A stretch of 64,000 nucleotides of DNA, taken from contig PYSS01000025.1 of assembly GCA_003049465.1 (NCBI GenBank), positions 248,001 to 312,000 of the forward strand, given 5' to 3'. The position numbers were made by a program, and so were the translations under genes. This document shows, in pieces, positions 24,693-36,365 of the stretch. Each line of letters opens with the position of its first letter. Within the stretch, counting starts at the first letter, position 1. The notes below the pieces were generated by a model. It did no database searches. It worked only from the letters and a program-made list of their open reading frames with translations, and was not told the DNA's origin. The stretch comes from Magnaporthiopsis rhizophila. Its lineage: Eukaryota > Ascomycota > Sordariomycetes > Magnaporthales > Magnaporthaceae.

Positions 24693-25103
24693 ACGAACGG
24701 GAGCCTTTGGGGTAAAGGCATAAATGGGATGTAGTATTGGAGCAACACAATAGATGTCATGATGCTGTGCAAGGCAGACATGATATCGTAATTAAGTTTC
24801 TTCACACAGATGCAAATGCTGCCCGTACCACAGAAACAGGTATGGCAGCGGCACATGGAAAGCACAAACCTCTACACGTTTCTGATCAGAGTCTGTTCTA
24901 GCTCTCTCAGAACGATGTTGATAGGAGTGGAAGTCCAGCCTTAGACTATTTTCACACTACAGTGGAAACTAAAATGAAGTACACGAACACGTTTCTGTAA
25001 CAGCTGATAGGGAAACCTGCTTGCGCCAGACGCCTATGAATACATCGAGTCGGAAAACACACATTTTACTTCCCTCTCTTGCTAGGCGGCGGCCCCCTGC
25101 CTT
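24693..25103. other. convergent 3' intergenic region
   Basis: AT-richer sequence between the transporter stop and the HET-gene stop. Nothing coding seen; presumably shared terminators. Confidence 0.5.
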
Positions 25104-27931
25104 TCAAATCAGGCGAAACTGCTCAAAGTCCTCCTTCTTTGCTGTCTTGGGACCGCTCATTTTGGCTTGGATTATTTCACCGTCCATGATGCCGTGCACA
25201 TAGCTGCGTTGGGACCGCATTCTAGTTAGCACAATCTGTAGGTTTTATATTCAGGGCAATTTCATACCGTTGAACTGCGCAGGCGTACCTTTGTCCGACA
25301 ACGGCGTGCCCCAAAGGGAACTGCTCCCGGAGGATGAGCGGAACTGGAGAGCCCAGAAGGACCACCACCTCATCACCAACCATAGCGCAAGGGTGTCCGA
25401 TGCCAATGTAGCCTTTGGATGTGCGGAACATCCTCATGAAAAGCGAGAACAGGTTTACCTTCACAGGTTCACCCACCTCCATGGTATCGAAGACAAGAAT
25501 TCGTAGCATAACTTCTTCCTCTTTTGGGTTTGCTGGCGGGAACATGCCCCTGAATTGGGGGGCCCCTGGTTGGTGGTCGGAAGCATTCCCGTTCTTGCTC
25601 TTTTCGATCCGAGTAAGATTCAGCGGCTCGCCCATGCCTCCACTGGACCTATAGCGATCGAGGAAAATGGTGCGCCAGAAAGCCTCGTGGCGAGATTGCC
25701 CCGCGAAGGGGTCGGACCTCCGGCGCGACAGACAGGCCACCGATTTCCAGCGCTGGATGATTTTCGTCAGTTCGCTCACAATAAACGTCGCCCTGTCTAT
25801 TTCAAATTCTCCCCCATGTAACAGTGATCGTCCGCTCCGGGCTTGCGGAGTGTCCAGCATCGGGCCAATCTCAACGATGCTGTCAACTGTGACGCCCCGC
25901 GGAAGGAAGACTTCGTCATAGGCGGTGAATTCCAACGCATATGGCGACTGTCGGTGCAAACTCGCGTTGTACAGCTGCAATCTGCTGAACTCCGCATCTA
26001 TGGCTGCGGCTCCTTGCTTTTCAACCCCCGAATCCGGCGGTTGGGGTTGTTCCCGCGCCTTTTTCTCAACAAGGTATTCGTAAACTACCTTGTACGGTAA
26101 GAAGTCGCTGATCAAGATCGAGCTGAAGTTCCAAATCCGAGGGCGGATCAGATCTGGCACCCATGATGGGAGCGTAGGCCGCTGCGCATCATGCACCTCC
26201 GAGTCCTCTGGTGCAGTTTCCCAGGCTGAAATGGCTTCGAGGGTCCGCGTGCTTTCCAGCCAGTGCCTCGCAGCCCGGATGCAGAGCCGTCCGACGTTAG
26301 TCGTGTAGTCAGGGGTGAAAATGGCTCGCTCCTGGCTGTTCGTGGGTAGCAGGCCCACGAGGGCAAAAACCTTGTCGCGCGGGTCGGTGGCCTCAAAGTC
26401 GTTGGTAAGCGTTACGGGCGTTGCCATTGAGACGGGTCGGATCCTGCTGGCAAGCACCGAGTTCCTTTGCAGGAAGAAGAAAGGAAACACCTTTTGAATT
26501 TCCATCGAAAGCTTGGATTGGACCCCCCCATTCGGCCGGTCGAAGTGATAGGTCGTTAGAAGCGATGAAGAAGTTTGGATCGTTTAAGCGGCGCCGGATA
26601 AAAAGGAAAAGGATGGCTTGTAGAAACGTCCAACCCATCGACCCCGACCCACACCGGATAGTGACCTTGCTCGCCAGAACGAGCTCCTGCAGCACCCAGA
26701 CTCTTTTCCACCACGGCCGCGCAAGAACTTCCAGGCAACACTTAACCGTGGAGGTACGGGCCGGCGTCATTGGGAGTGGCATCTCCTTGAGCAACTGATT
26801 GTCGATTAGCTCTGGGATGTCAGGCCGCGAATGGACGAACGGGAATTCAAGAAACACGTCATAGTGCTCAAGAATATATTCTTCCAGTGGCCGGTCCTTG
26901 TGCTCGAGGAAATATTCTCTGAAAGACTGCTCCTTGTGCTTGAGGCGAGGTTTTTCGGATGGCTGCTCTTTGCACTTGACGGGGGAGGTTTCGAAGAGCT
27001 GGTCGTCGGAAGTCTCGGGGGACATTTGGAAAAACCCCGAGCTCATATCGGTCTCGGGGCCGAGCCAGACTATGACTCTGGCCGCGTTACGGTAAATGTT
27101 ATCCATCTGAGCGACCTGCTGGTTCCTTTCTTGCGTGTTTGTCTGGTCGATACAGACCGCATCGATCCACAGGATCCTTGGCAGGCCAATTCGTGGCCGC
27201 AACTGCCGCAGCGCCTCCTCCAAATTCTTTCCCACGTTGAAAGGAAGGCCGTTGAGCTGGATGGGCTGCATGGTGTCAGGTGACTGCTTGCCCCGTACGT
27301 AGGATAGTGCCTCGTACTGTGCATCCGGTGAGCAGACCGACTCGGCGAGTGTGCATTGCAGCGTCGACCCAGGGTTTTCCGCTGGCAGGAGCTTCAAAAG
27401 CCTGATATTGCTTGGTCGAGAAAGCGGTTGGTGAGTGCCAATATCGACCGACAATGGTGTTGAAGGGCCGCTTTTGTCATTGTACAGATGGAGGCTGCAG
27501 TGCACAATAACTTCCCGCCATCGCACCGGCAGCCTCCCCACGAGGACGTCGACAAAGAGTCGGTGTTCCACGATAGGGAAGCTATAGCCTGGGGGCATGC
27601 TGGCTATCGCAGGCCGGTGTCGCGCGTGCATGACCTTGGCGAAGACGATTGCTTCGTAGAGGATGGTGGCTGGGCGTGAGGTACCATCGTGTGCTCGAAT
27701 GTTGACCTTGCAATTGTTCAGATAGTGTGGCTTGGGTTCGACGCGACATCGTGGTCCGGAGGAGTGCACGAATAAGCCACAAGGATCAAAAACCCTCTGC
27801 CAGTTTTCCTTGTAGTCATCGAGAGCGGCAAGTGGGAAAACGCGGTCTTGCCAGGCCTCCTCGACCATTTGGTCGGAGGGGAAGGGCCCTAGATGGTCGA
27901 GAAAGGATAGTGTGTAGTCGGCAGGCCTCAT
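25104..27931 (-). CDS. HET-domain (heterokaryon incompatibility) protein, apparent frameshift
   Basis: The model runs from ATG 27931 to an 85-nt intron (25204-25288; GTACGC donor, GCTAAC, CAG) and a last exon 25104-25203 ending in GEIIQAKMSG...FRLI. The HET domain occupies about residues 206-420. It has YEALSYVRG (normally YEALSYVWG), ILWIDAVCIDQTN, QMDNIYRNAARVIVWLG and RPWWKRVWVLQELVLA. A downstream block DPRDKVFALVGLL and the C-terminal YVHGIMDGE are standard for the family. The two long open frames join only if one C is removed from the C7 run at 26523-26529, so the copy is either inactivated or carries a sequencing error. Four 12-residue repeats interrupt the HET domain. HET proteins trigger programmed cell death on non-self recognition in fungal fusion; which partner this one senses is not visible. 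Confidence 0.85.
26834..26977 (-). repeat. four imperfect 36-bp tandem repeats inside the HET gene
   Basis: Residues 319-366 split into KCKEQPSEKPRL, KHKEQSFREYFL, EHKDRPLEEYIL and EHYDVFLEFPFV: a 12-residue unit repeated four times with decay toward the C-terminal end. It lies in an insertion between the VIVWLG and RPWW blocks of the HET domain. Confidence 0.8.
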
Positions 27932-29158
27932 GGTATAAGCGTGTGTCGATCCAGATATTTTACTGTGTGTAGAAGGGCGCTTTTGCCTCCGCGAGACCGA
28001 AAGGGAACGAAATGTCTGGATGGTAAATGGAGAAAATGGAGGTGGTGTGAAAGAATCTCGAGAGAATCATGGAAATGCTGACCCGGCTTCCCTACGCTTT
28101 TCAGCAAACGCAACCGCAGCCAGGGACGCAGCAGCCTACCTGGGTACCTATGTATCTACCTGGAGACCTGGTAGGAAGGCATCCTATCAGCACAGGCGTG
28201 GCTTGACGCAGACTGAAAAGCAAGGAAGTCTGCAACAGCTGTGCTTGCAGGTCAACTAGTCGGGCAGCCTCACTGTGAGGCAGACGGCAGGGCACACCTG
28301 CGGGTGGCTGATTAGGAGCCCCAGGTCCCAGCAAAGCTGCGCAACGAGCGGTAGTTGTTACACTAGACGGTAGCCAGTAAGTAGGCAGGCACTGCAAGGA
28401 GGGTGGTCTTGTGATGCGGGAGTTGCAGAGCCTGTAGCCTCATTTTTGCTTAAGAGTGCTCCTATTGGGCCGGGTGAATTCTCGTGCAGCTGCACTGGCA
28501 CGCTGGCCCGGCGATTGAGGCTCAAGGCCGGACTTCCGTAGCCCCGGCCACCGAAGGGTAAGTATGAAAGCATCTGGGGGACAGGTAAAGTAGTAGCCGA
28601 AGTGAGGGTAGGTAGCAGGCCAAAGGCCTGCTCTGGGAGAAGTTAGGTTGCCCTGTAGCGCGGCCTGGGAGGCTCATGCGGGCCTGGTCACGTGTCCCCA
28701 TGGACACTATGACATTGAGTAGCAGCATAAATTCGAGCTTTTTATTAATTAAACTTATACTGCTATGTTTCTTCTTGTTTTCTTTTTCTATCTTCCCTTC
28801 GTGTATTTTATTTGAAGGTGGTGATGATGCTCGTGATATCAAGTAGCGCTTGACGTATGTATCTCACGTGATAGCGCATTGGCTGCAGGGAGCTTTCTGA
28901 TCCTCAATTGCGGCAGCGCGGTCCCAACTTTTTTATTTTTGGTGGCACAGCTGCAAGAGCTTCCAAGTAGACGCGCTTGAACCGAAATCTCAGACTTCCC
29001 GCCCGCAGCCTTTTTCTCGCCTCGCGTCTGGAATCGACTGCATACGAATCGTGTCCGACGCAAGCCTTACGCCCGGGCAAACCAATTCTCGCCTCAAAAG
29101 ATCACCGACCGATTCACCTCGACTGTCCCAGCCGAGCTCGGCGCCGCCCGCCGCCAAG
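27932..29158. promoter_or_regulatory. divergent promoter region HET gene / RVB1
   Basis: About 1.2 kb between two outward-reading ATGs. It includes a cluster of CCTGGGTACCTA / TATCTACCTGGAGACC elements around 28136-28180. No coding frame is credible. Confidence 0.5.
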
Positions 29159-30771
29159 ATGGTGCAGATAAGCGAGGTCAAGGGCAACAACCGCGAGAAC
29201 CGCACGGCGGCACACACGCACATCAAGGGCCTGGGTTTGAGGTCAGATGGCACCGCCGAGAAGCAGGCGTCGGGCTTCGTGGGCCAGGCGACGGCGCGCG
29301 AGGCCTGTGGCGTCGTGGTCGATCTGATCAAGTCCCACAAGATGGCGGGTAGGGGGGTGCTGCTCGCGGGCGGCCCCGGCACGGGCAAGACGGCGCTCGC
29401 GCTGGCCATCAGCCAGGAGCTGGGCACCAAGATTCCCTTCTGCCCGCTCGTCGGCAGCGAGATCTACTCGACCGAGGTGAAGAAGACCGAAGTGCTCATG
29501 GAGAACTTCAGGCGGGCCATCGGGCTCAAGGTGCGGGAGACCAAGGAGGTGTACGAGGGCGAGGTGACGGAGCTCACGCCCGAGGAGGCCGAAAACCCGC
29601 TCGGCGGCTACGGCAGGACCATCAGCACCCTGCTCATCGGCCTCAAGAGCGCAAAGGGCCAGAAGAAGCTGCGCCTGGACCCGAGCATATATGAGGCCAT
29701 CCAAAAGGAGCGCGTGACGGTCGGCGACGTCATCTACATCGAGGCCAACACGGGCGCCTGCAAGCGCGTTGGCCGCTCCGACGCCTACGCCACCGAGTTC
29801 GACCTCGAGGCCGAGGAGTACGTGCCCATCCCCAAGGGCGAGGTGCACAAGAAGAAGGAGATTGTGCAGGACGTCACACTGCACGACCTCGACGTTGCCA
29901 ACGCCAGGCCCCAGGGCGGCCAGGACATCATGTCCATGATGGGCCAGCTGATGAAGCCCAAGATGACCGAGATCACGGACAAGCTGCGGGGCGAGATCAA
30001 CAAGGTGGTCAGCAAATACATCGACCAAGGCGTCGCCGAGCTGGTGCCAGGTGTTCTCTTTATCGATGAGGTTCGTCTTTTTTTCTTTTTGTGTATCCAA
30101 GTTCCACCGTCCAAAACTGACATCCCGCAAACAGGCACACATGCTCGACCTCGAGTGCTTTACCTATCTCAACCGGGCCCTCGAGTCGCCCATATCCCCC
30201 ATCGTAGTGCTGGCCTCGAACCGGGGCATGACCAAGATCCGCGGCACTGACGACCAGGTGGCAGCACACGGTGTGCCGCCCGACTTCCTTGCCCGCTTGC
30301 TCATCATTCCCGCGACCCCGTACGACGCCGACGAGATCAAGCGCATCGTGCGTCTGCGCGCCAGCACCGAGGGCGTGGCCCTCTCCGAGGCAGCCGCGGA
30401 CAAAATTGCCGAGCACGGCGTGCGCATCAGCCTCAGGTACTGCCTGCAGCTCCTGACTCCTTCAAGGTAAGTTCTTTTATTACTACTATCCGACTGTCTT
30501 GGGCCGTCGCGACGTTCGAGTCTCTCCCGACTCGTGCCGGGCAAAAGCACGGGAACGGAACAGCGAACCAGGACCAAGAAAAAAAAATTCGCCGAGACAT
30601 GTTTGAGAAGGGCGCTAATCCGACAATGCAAACAGCATTCTCGCCAAAATCAATGGCCGCAAGGAGATTGATGTGAAGGACATTGCCGAGTGCGAGGACC
30701 TGTTCCTCGACGCGAGGCGGAGCGCAGCGCTTTTGACCAGCGGCGAGAACGCCAATGGCTTCATCTCATAA
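29159..30771 (+). CDS. rvb1: RuvB-like AAA+ helicase 1 (pontin)
   Basis: Three exons (29159-30070, 30135-30466, 30636-30771) encode 459 residues, the usual length of the family. The introns are 64 and 169 nt. The second has a GTAAGT donor; the first has GTTCGT. Start ATG 29159 has a good context (GCCAAGATGG) and gives the conserved MVQISEVKG. Walker A is GGPGTGKT (71-78), followed by the OB-like insertion domain. Walker B is VLFIDEAHMLD, split by intron 1 after DE. The sensor block VVLASNRG and the C-terminal LQLLTPSSILAKINGR complete the AAA+ core. Rvb1 forms a heterohexamer with Rvb2 in INO80, SWR1 and R2TP complexes. The gene is divergent from the HET gene, with no functional link implied. 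Confidence 0.96.
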
Positions 30772-32865
30772 GGCACGTAGAAAGGACGGCATGAATCGTA
30801 ATGATGATACCTTGTGTTTTTTTCTTCTCTTTGTATTTCGCCAATTTTTCCCCTTAATTTTGTCATTATTCCCAATCGGAGCGTCGTTTAAAAACGTTGC
30901 TTATTTCGGAAGCTGTTAGGGAGCAGCCTGGGCCAAGAAAAAAAGGGTGGCGGGAGAAAACGGAGTAAAGTAACCGCGAACAGACAACTGGGGGAGGCTG
31001 AAATTAAGCCTGGATGATCCGGCTTTCTCCCTGGGCTAGACTGAAGCCATCTGAGATGAGGACGGACCGCCAACGGGATGGGTCTAGAGGTGCAGGGATA
31101 CGCTGTGCGGCTCGGCGGGTGGGTGTTTGTTTGCTCGTCTGTTTCCGCTCACCGTGCGTTGTGTTGGGCTTGCCTTGACCACCGCTGGCGTCAGAGGATG
31201 GTGGGCCTCCCTACCTAGGTAGGTAGGTATCTGTCTATCGAGGCCTGCTCCGCTCCTTGACTTGCCAGTCAAAGTCGGTCGGAAAGGGAACGAACATTGA
31301 CATGGTCATTTTAGCCTAGGCACGTAGGATCGTGTGGAAACAAAAGAGATAGAGACAGAGACAGAAGAGAGCCTGCCGCGGCCGATTGATGACTTTCGCG
31401 CCCCATTGTCATTCAAAAACGCCGCACGGCATTCCTGGGCAGAAATGGCGGGCGGCCCGGTAGTTTCGCATTCCAGTGTCCGAGCCGGAAAAGGGCGAGG
31501 GCCGTTGTTGCTGCCGATTCTGTGACGGCTCCCTCGGCAGGAATACTAACTGTTAGGGTTTAGAGAGGAAAGTTGGAGGCGAGGTAATGCGGCAAGGTGA
31601 AAATGAAGGATGATGGTTGGAGAACAAGAGAGGGCCTGCGTCTCGTGGCTCATATCTCTGTAAGACCTCCCCTGTCTCTTTTTTTTTCTTCTCTTCATTC
31701 TTTCTCGTGGACTCAGCATTGTCCTGTCCATCGGCCGCGAACGGAATGCTTCTGCAAACGCCGGCGCTGAAGACAAAGAAACAGAGGGAGGACACAGCAC
31801 GGTCTTGGCTGGCAACGGCTTTTTCTCCCAGTACATTCCCGAGACACCAGTTTCTGCAGACGGCGAATCCAATCGGGCTTCTGTCGAGGGGGTGATAGGA
31901 AAAAAAAAGAAAAGAAAGGCGTCCATATCCAGCAAGGCCACTTACCAATCAATGTGTAATTTTCCCACCCTCTCAGCCCAAGTACCCCCGAGGTACCCCC
32001 TCGCCAGCTGTCAGGGTGCTTTTGCCATAGCGGCATATACAGCCGAGTGACCTGGGACGCCAGAAATCCGGTATGCAGACGGGCTGCGGGTTGGGGGACG
32101 ATCGTCATTGTGCCCTGCTCCCTCTCCTCCAGCTGCCGTAGCCAGCGGGCTGCCTCCTCCTGAGGCACCAAGCACCCAAGTCGGCACCCGCTTTTGCCAC
32201 AGTTCCGGCCTCAGGCGGACATGGCTTGCGAGAACAAAGGATAACGACCTGGAACAAGAGCCTGTGGTTGGGAGTGCAAGGGAAAAAAAACGCATTTCCC
32301 CCTCGTTCGTTGGGTTATTCAAACACCCAGCTGCTCCTGCTGTCCCTCAATCCTCTTGTTCTCTTCCCTTCTTCTTTCTTTTCCCATCGACTCCCAAATC
32401 TCTCGGTCCCACCCTCGCTCGCCGTGTCACTATCCTCCCTGGGCCTGACAGCATCGCTTTGGTGATATCACATTTGCCCCGGCGCTGCTCCCTCCCGGCA
32501 AGGAAAAAAGTGACGGAATCGAGCCAGCCAGACAGGCATCACCCTTACGGGCTCTTTATTCCAATCAGCTTGGCTCTCGACCAAGCTGGTTGCCCCGTTC
32601 CCGCCCCTTTCTTTTTTTCCCACTCCAAGTTGTAGCTTTCTGATCTCGCCGTTTGCTGCGCAGCACACCAACCATCTTCCCCCCACCAACAGCCGCACGG
32701 GGATTTCTCCTTTTCCCAACCCACTTCTCAACTTTTCCTATCCCATCTCCCTGCAGGTGGTAACTCCTGCGCTGCATCATCTAACCACAGATATCTGCTG
32801 GTAAGGAACGACGAGCAAGGAGCAGACAAGAAAAAGGGGCGTCCTAGAGAAGGAAATAAGACGAG
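30772..32865. other. intergenic, promoter of the HMG-box gene
   Basis: Two kilobases with no credible gene. It includes the palindromic tandem motif CCTACCTAGGTAGGTAGGTA near 31209-31228 and long pyrimidine-rich stretches closer to the HMG gene start. Confidence 0.5.
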
Positions 32866-35145
32866 ATGGTGGACCTGACCCCTTTATCCCACCACCTCCC
32901 ACAGCAAAACTCGCCAGCAAGAAGCGGAAGCCTACGCGCCATGCAGACGAGGTCGAGCAACGCCCTCGGGGTGACGACGAGACAGCAGTCTTCCGGGCCG
33001 TCTACCAGCCAAGTAGCCTCGCACGCCAGAACCAACGCTCGGGCGGTCTCCCAGCAGCAGCATCATCATCATAATCATCAAGATCAACAGCAATCGCGGC
33101 CCCGGCGCTCCTTGTCTGACGGCGGCACCTTCCGGCCACAGCTGCGCTCGCCATCGCCTGACTCCAGATCTCCAGCCACCGCTTCATCTCGTCCTGGTGG
33201 CGACGACGACGATCTGGGCCACGCGGCTGACAACAGGAGACGCATTGCGTCCATCAACACGGAGACGGCTGAGTCTCGCCACGACAGCCTGCCGCTCAAC
33301 AGCCCGGATAGCGGGAGCCACATTTGCCTCTGCACGCGGGAGCCCAAGATCCCGAGGCCTCGAAACGGTGAGTTTGTTTTTGTTTTGCTACTTCATTTTG
33401 TCCCTGCTCTTTCACTCTTCGCTATGCTTGCCTGGGAGTTTGTCCTCAGCCCAGAAGGGCTCGATCGGGATCGGCACCAGTCATTATCCCTCATATTTTG
33501 GCCAGCTGTGTCACAAGAGCAAAGGGAGGCAGTTTTTCATTGTCGTGGAAAATGTCATCTGGTCGAAAGCAGCGGGCGGCCTTTGTCGCCTTTGTCCTCG
33601 CACGCCCATGCCACAATCGCAAGCAAAGCGACACTACCAGTTGTCTAAAACTAGGTCACATCCAGAAAAGATTTGGCTAACAAGAGTCGTCCTCATCTCT
33701 CCTCCTCCCCTCTGGTTGGAACACATACACTACAGCCTTCATACTCTATCGCCAAAACAAACAAGCCCAGGTCGCGGCCAGAAACCCCGGCCTCCCAAAC
33801 CCGGAGATCTCCAAGATCATCGGGCGCCAGTGGCGGCAGGAGACAGAGGAGGTCAAGAACTTTTGGCGCCACAACGCGGTCGAAGAGAAGCGCAACCACG
33901 AGAAGCAGTATCCGGGCTACAAGTACACGCCCCGCCGCGGCACCAAGACGGGCCTCTCGGCGCTCAAGGACCTCTCGCTCTCGGGCGGCCCCTACTCTTC
34001 CGCCGGCGACTCGGGCACAGGCAGCAACCACTGCCCCAAGTGCGGCGGTAGATACATCAGCATGCCCGCGACGCCTGGACTCACCAGCACCACCACCGAC
34101 TCGCAGACAGACACGCCCTACACGCCCGCCATGCCTACGGCAGTGGCCTCGTCCATGATGCCGCCAGACAGCGGCGACCGCGGACGTCCGCCGCCGCTGC
34201 AGCACCGCGAGGCCTGGGACTACGGCGCCCCGGATCACCGCGGCGGCAGTGCCTACGGACGAGATGTCGATGTGAGCCCCAGACGGCGCGTGAACAGTCT
34301 CTACAAGCGCGCCTTGGGCGAGGCGCCGGACCCCTACGGCGGCGGCGGCGACCCCTATTACTACAGCGACGACTATGGCCAGATGACGTCGCCGTCCAAA
34401 CGGCCGCGCCACTACAGCGACGAGCAGCGACGCGGCAGCGAGTACCCCGGCAGCGGCTACGACGACCCGCCGCCGCCGCCGCATCACTACTACGGCCCGC
34501 CGCGCCAGCCCAGCAACGCCAGCCACCACAGTGGAGGAGGAGGAGGAGCTGGCTCGTCGCCGCCGTACCCAACAACACCGCGCCACCACTATCCGCCGCC
34601 GTATCCCCAGCAGCATCAACAGCAGCAGCAAGCGCCGCCCCGCGACTGGCAATACAGCAGGAACGCACAGCAGCAGCCGCAGAGAAAACCGCCATCCGTA
34701 GGCACGGCCCCAACGCCAACGAGCGCGCGCGGCCCGTCGCCGGGCGCCCAACCACCGCAGAAGCCGAGAGTCGCGTCGGCCGGAGCCGGCTACCCCAGCC
34801 CCAGCCGACCGTCACCGGCGATGGCGGTGGCGATGGCGCCGCACCACCACCGCGGCCGGCCTAGATCCGGTAGTATGTCGCCGCGGCGCCGGGTGGTGAT
34901 GCAGGGCGTACTGCGGCGTGACGATGCGCTGTCCCCGCGGCAGCAGAGCCGCATGCCGCCTCCACCGCCGCCACTGCCGCAACAGCAGCGTTTGCCGGCA
35001 GTCGGGGCGCTCGACAGACCGATCGGACCGCACGAGTCGCTGCGTCTGCCGCCGCTCAAGACGCACAACGTGCCTCCACCGCCGCCACCTGTCCCGCAAC
35101 AACAACAACAACAACAACAACAACAGGCCAGGGGCGAAGCGGAGG

Positions 35146-35188
<43 letters not shown>

Positions 35189-35907
35189 GCTGCGAAGAGA
35201 ATCGTCACAAGCGTCGCCGCCGCACTACGCGACGCAGCACGGCTCCGTCGTCAGCCAGGGCGAGGTGGAGCGACGGACGGTCGAGGCCATGGTCATGACA
35301 ATCCCATACCCCAACAAGATCGACACGCTGCTCAACATCAGCCCGCCGCTGGCGCCGCCGGCGCCGGGGAGCCCCGCCGAGGCGACCGTGCAGACTAGGG
35401 GCCCTGTGGTCGCCGTCGAGGGGACGGCCATGGCGCTGATGATAGCGGTCGGCGAGATTATCAGGGACGAGCTGGAGATGTCGGGCGAATGTGCCGTCGG
35501 GGTGTGGCGCAACGTCGAGGGTGTGCCTGGTTCTGCTGCTGCTGCTGGTCCTGCCCGGGATGCTGTGGTGCCGTCTGACGAGGAGGCGGAGAAGGGTGAC
35601 GGTGGAGACGAGAAACAGCAGCAGACTAACCAGCCGAAAGCTGGCGAGAGTGACGCCACGGCTGCTGGCGGCGGCAAGCCGGCTGCTGCGGATGGCGACG
35701 TCGAGATGAGCGGCGCCACCCCTGTCCAGACGCCGACAGCTGCCAGCAACAACAATCCACAGCAACAACAGCAACAGCAACAGCAGCGGCGGCGCCCCAA
35801 TCCCTGGCTGGCATACATGAGCGTGATCCAAAAGTGGCACGTCAAGTCAGAGGAGATGATCAAGTTCATCACGACCAAGCCGCCATCACCACCACCATCT
35901 TCTGGCG

Positions 35908-35986
<79 letters not shown>

Positions 35987-36365
35987 GGCCAAAACGCCAG
36001 TCGCGCTGATCCAGGGCGGCTACCAGCTCATGGCGGCGGACCGGTGGGCGACACGGGTGCCCATCGCGGACGCGTATGCGCCCGTCGACCACTGGCAGTG
36101 GATGGCGACGCTGTGGAGGGGGATCGTGGGGCCGGACCTGTTCGTCTACGTGCGCAAGTCGCCGCCCGAGGACGTTGAGGCGCTCGGCGTCGTCGAGTTC
36201 AAGGGGCCCCGGCTCATGGTCGTGCGCGTGGCCGGCCAGCAGCAGCAGCAGCAGCAGCAGCAGGTGATGCGGCTGGATGAGAAGACGGAGCGCAGGGTGA
36301 GGTTTGAGGTTATGGAGTGGGTTAGGGCTGGGAGCTATAGAAGAGGATTCGGGAGGTTTCTTTAG
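32866..36365 (+). CDS. large HMG-box transcription factor (MAT-HMG/Ste11-like)
   Basis: Two exons, 32866-33367 and 33736-36365, encode 1043 residues. The 368-nt intron (GTGAGT...CTACAG) lies inside the HMG box after KIPRPRN. The box (about residues 162-235) reads AFILYRQNKQAQVAARNP, then PEISKIIGRQW, FWRHNAVEEKRNHEKQYPGYKY and a basic tail PRRGTKTG. This is the MATA_HMG type of fungal mating regulators and of the Ste11/FMF-1 group. Long disordered regions follow with Pro/His, two polyQ runs (about 10 and 16) and a 25-residue polyN run. A conserved-looking C-terminal region contains VGEIIRDELEM and WATRVPIADAYAPVDHWQWM. A role in sexual development or mating-gene control is an inference from the box type; the exact ortholog was not determined. 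A second in-frame ATG at 32941 is possible. Confidence 0.82.
35098..35187 (+). repeat. CAA/CAG trinucleotide tracts (polyQ, in frame)
   Basis: Two in-frame tracts in the HMG-box gene: a (CAA)n tract from about 35098 and a (CAG)n tract ending near 35187. They encode runs of about 10 and 16 Gln, separated by ARGEAEE. Confidence 0.9.
35910..35984 (+). repeat. (AAC)25 trinucleotide tract (polyN, in frame)
   Basis: Twenty-five uninterrupted AAC codons in the HMG-box gene, between SSGD and KAKTP. Pure codon use suggests recent expansion. Confidence 0.95.

Noticed and set aside
24014..24865. 283-codon minus-strand frame opposite the transporter
   Set aside because: Covers the transporter's second exon and intron in antisense; Ser/Pro-rich without motif.
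33693..34751. 352-codon minus-strand frame opposite the HMG-box gene
   Set aside because: Shadow of Pro/His/Gln-rich sense codons; no motif.
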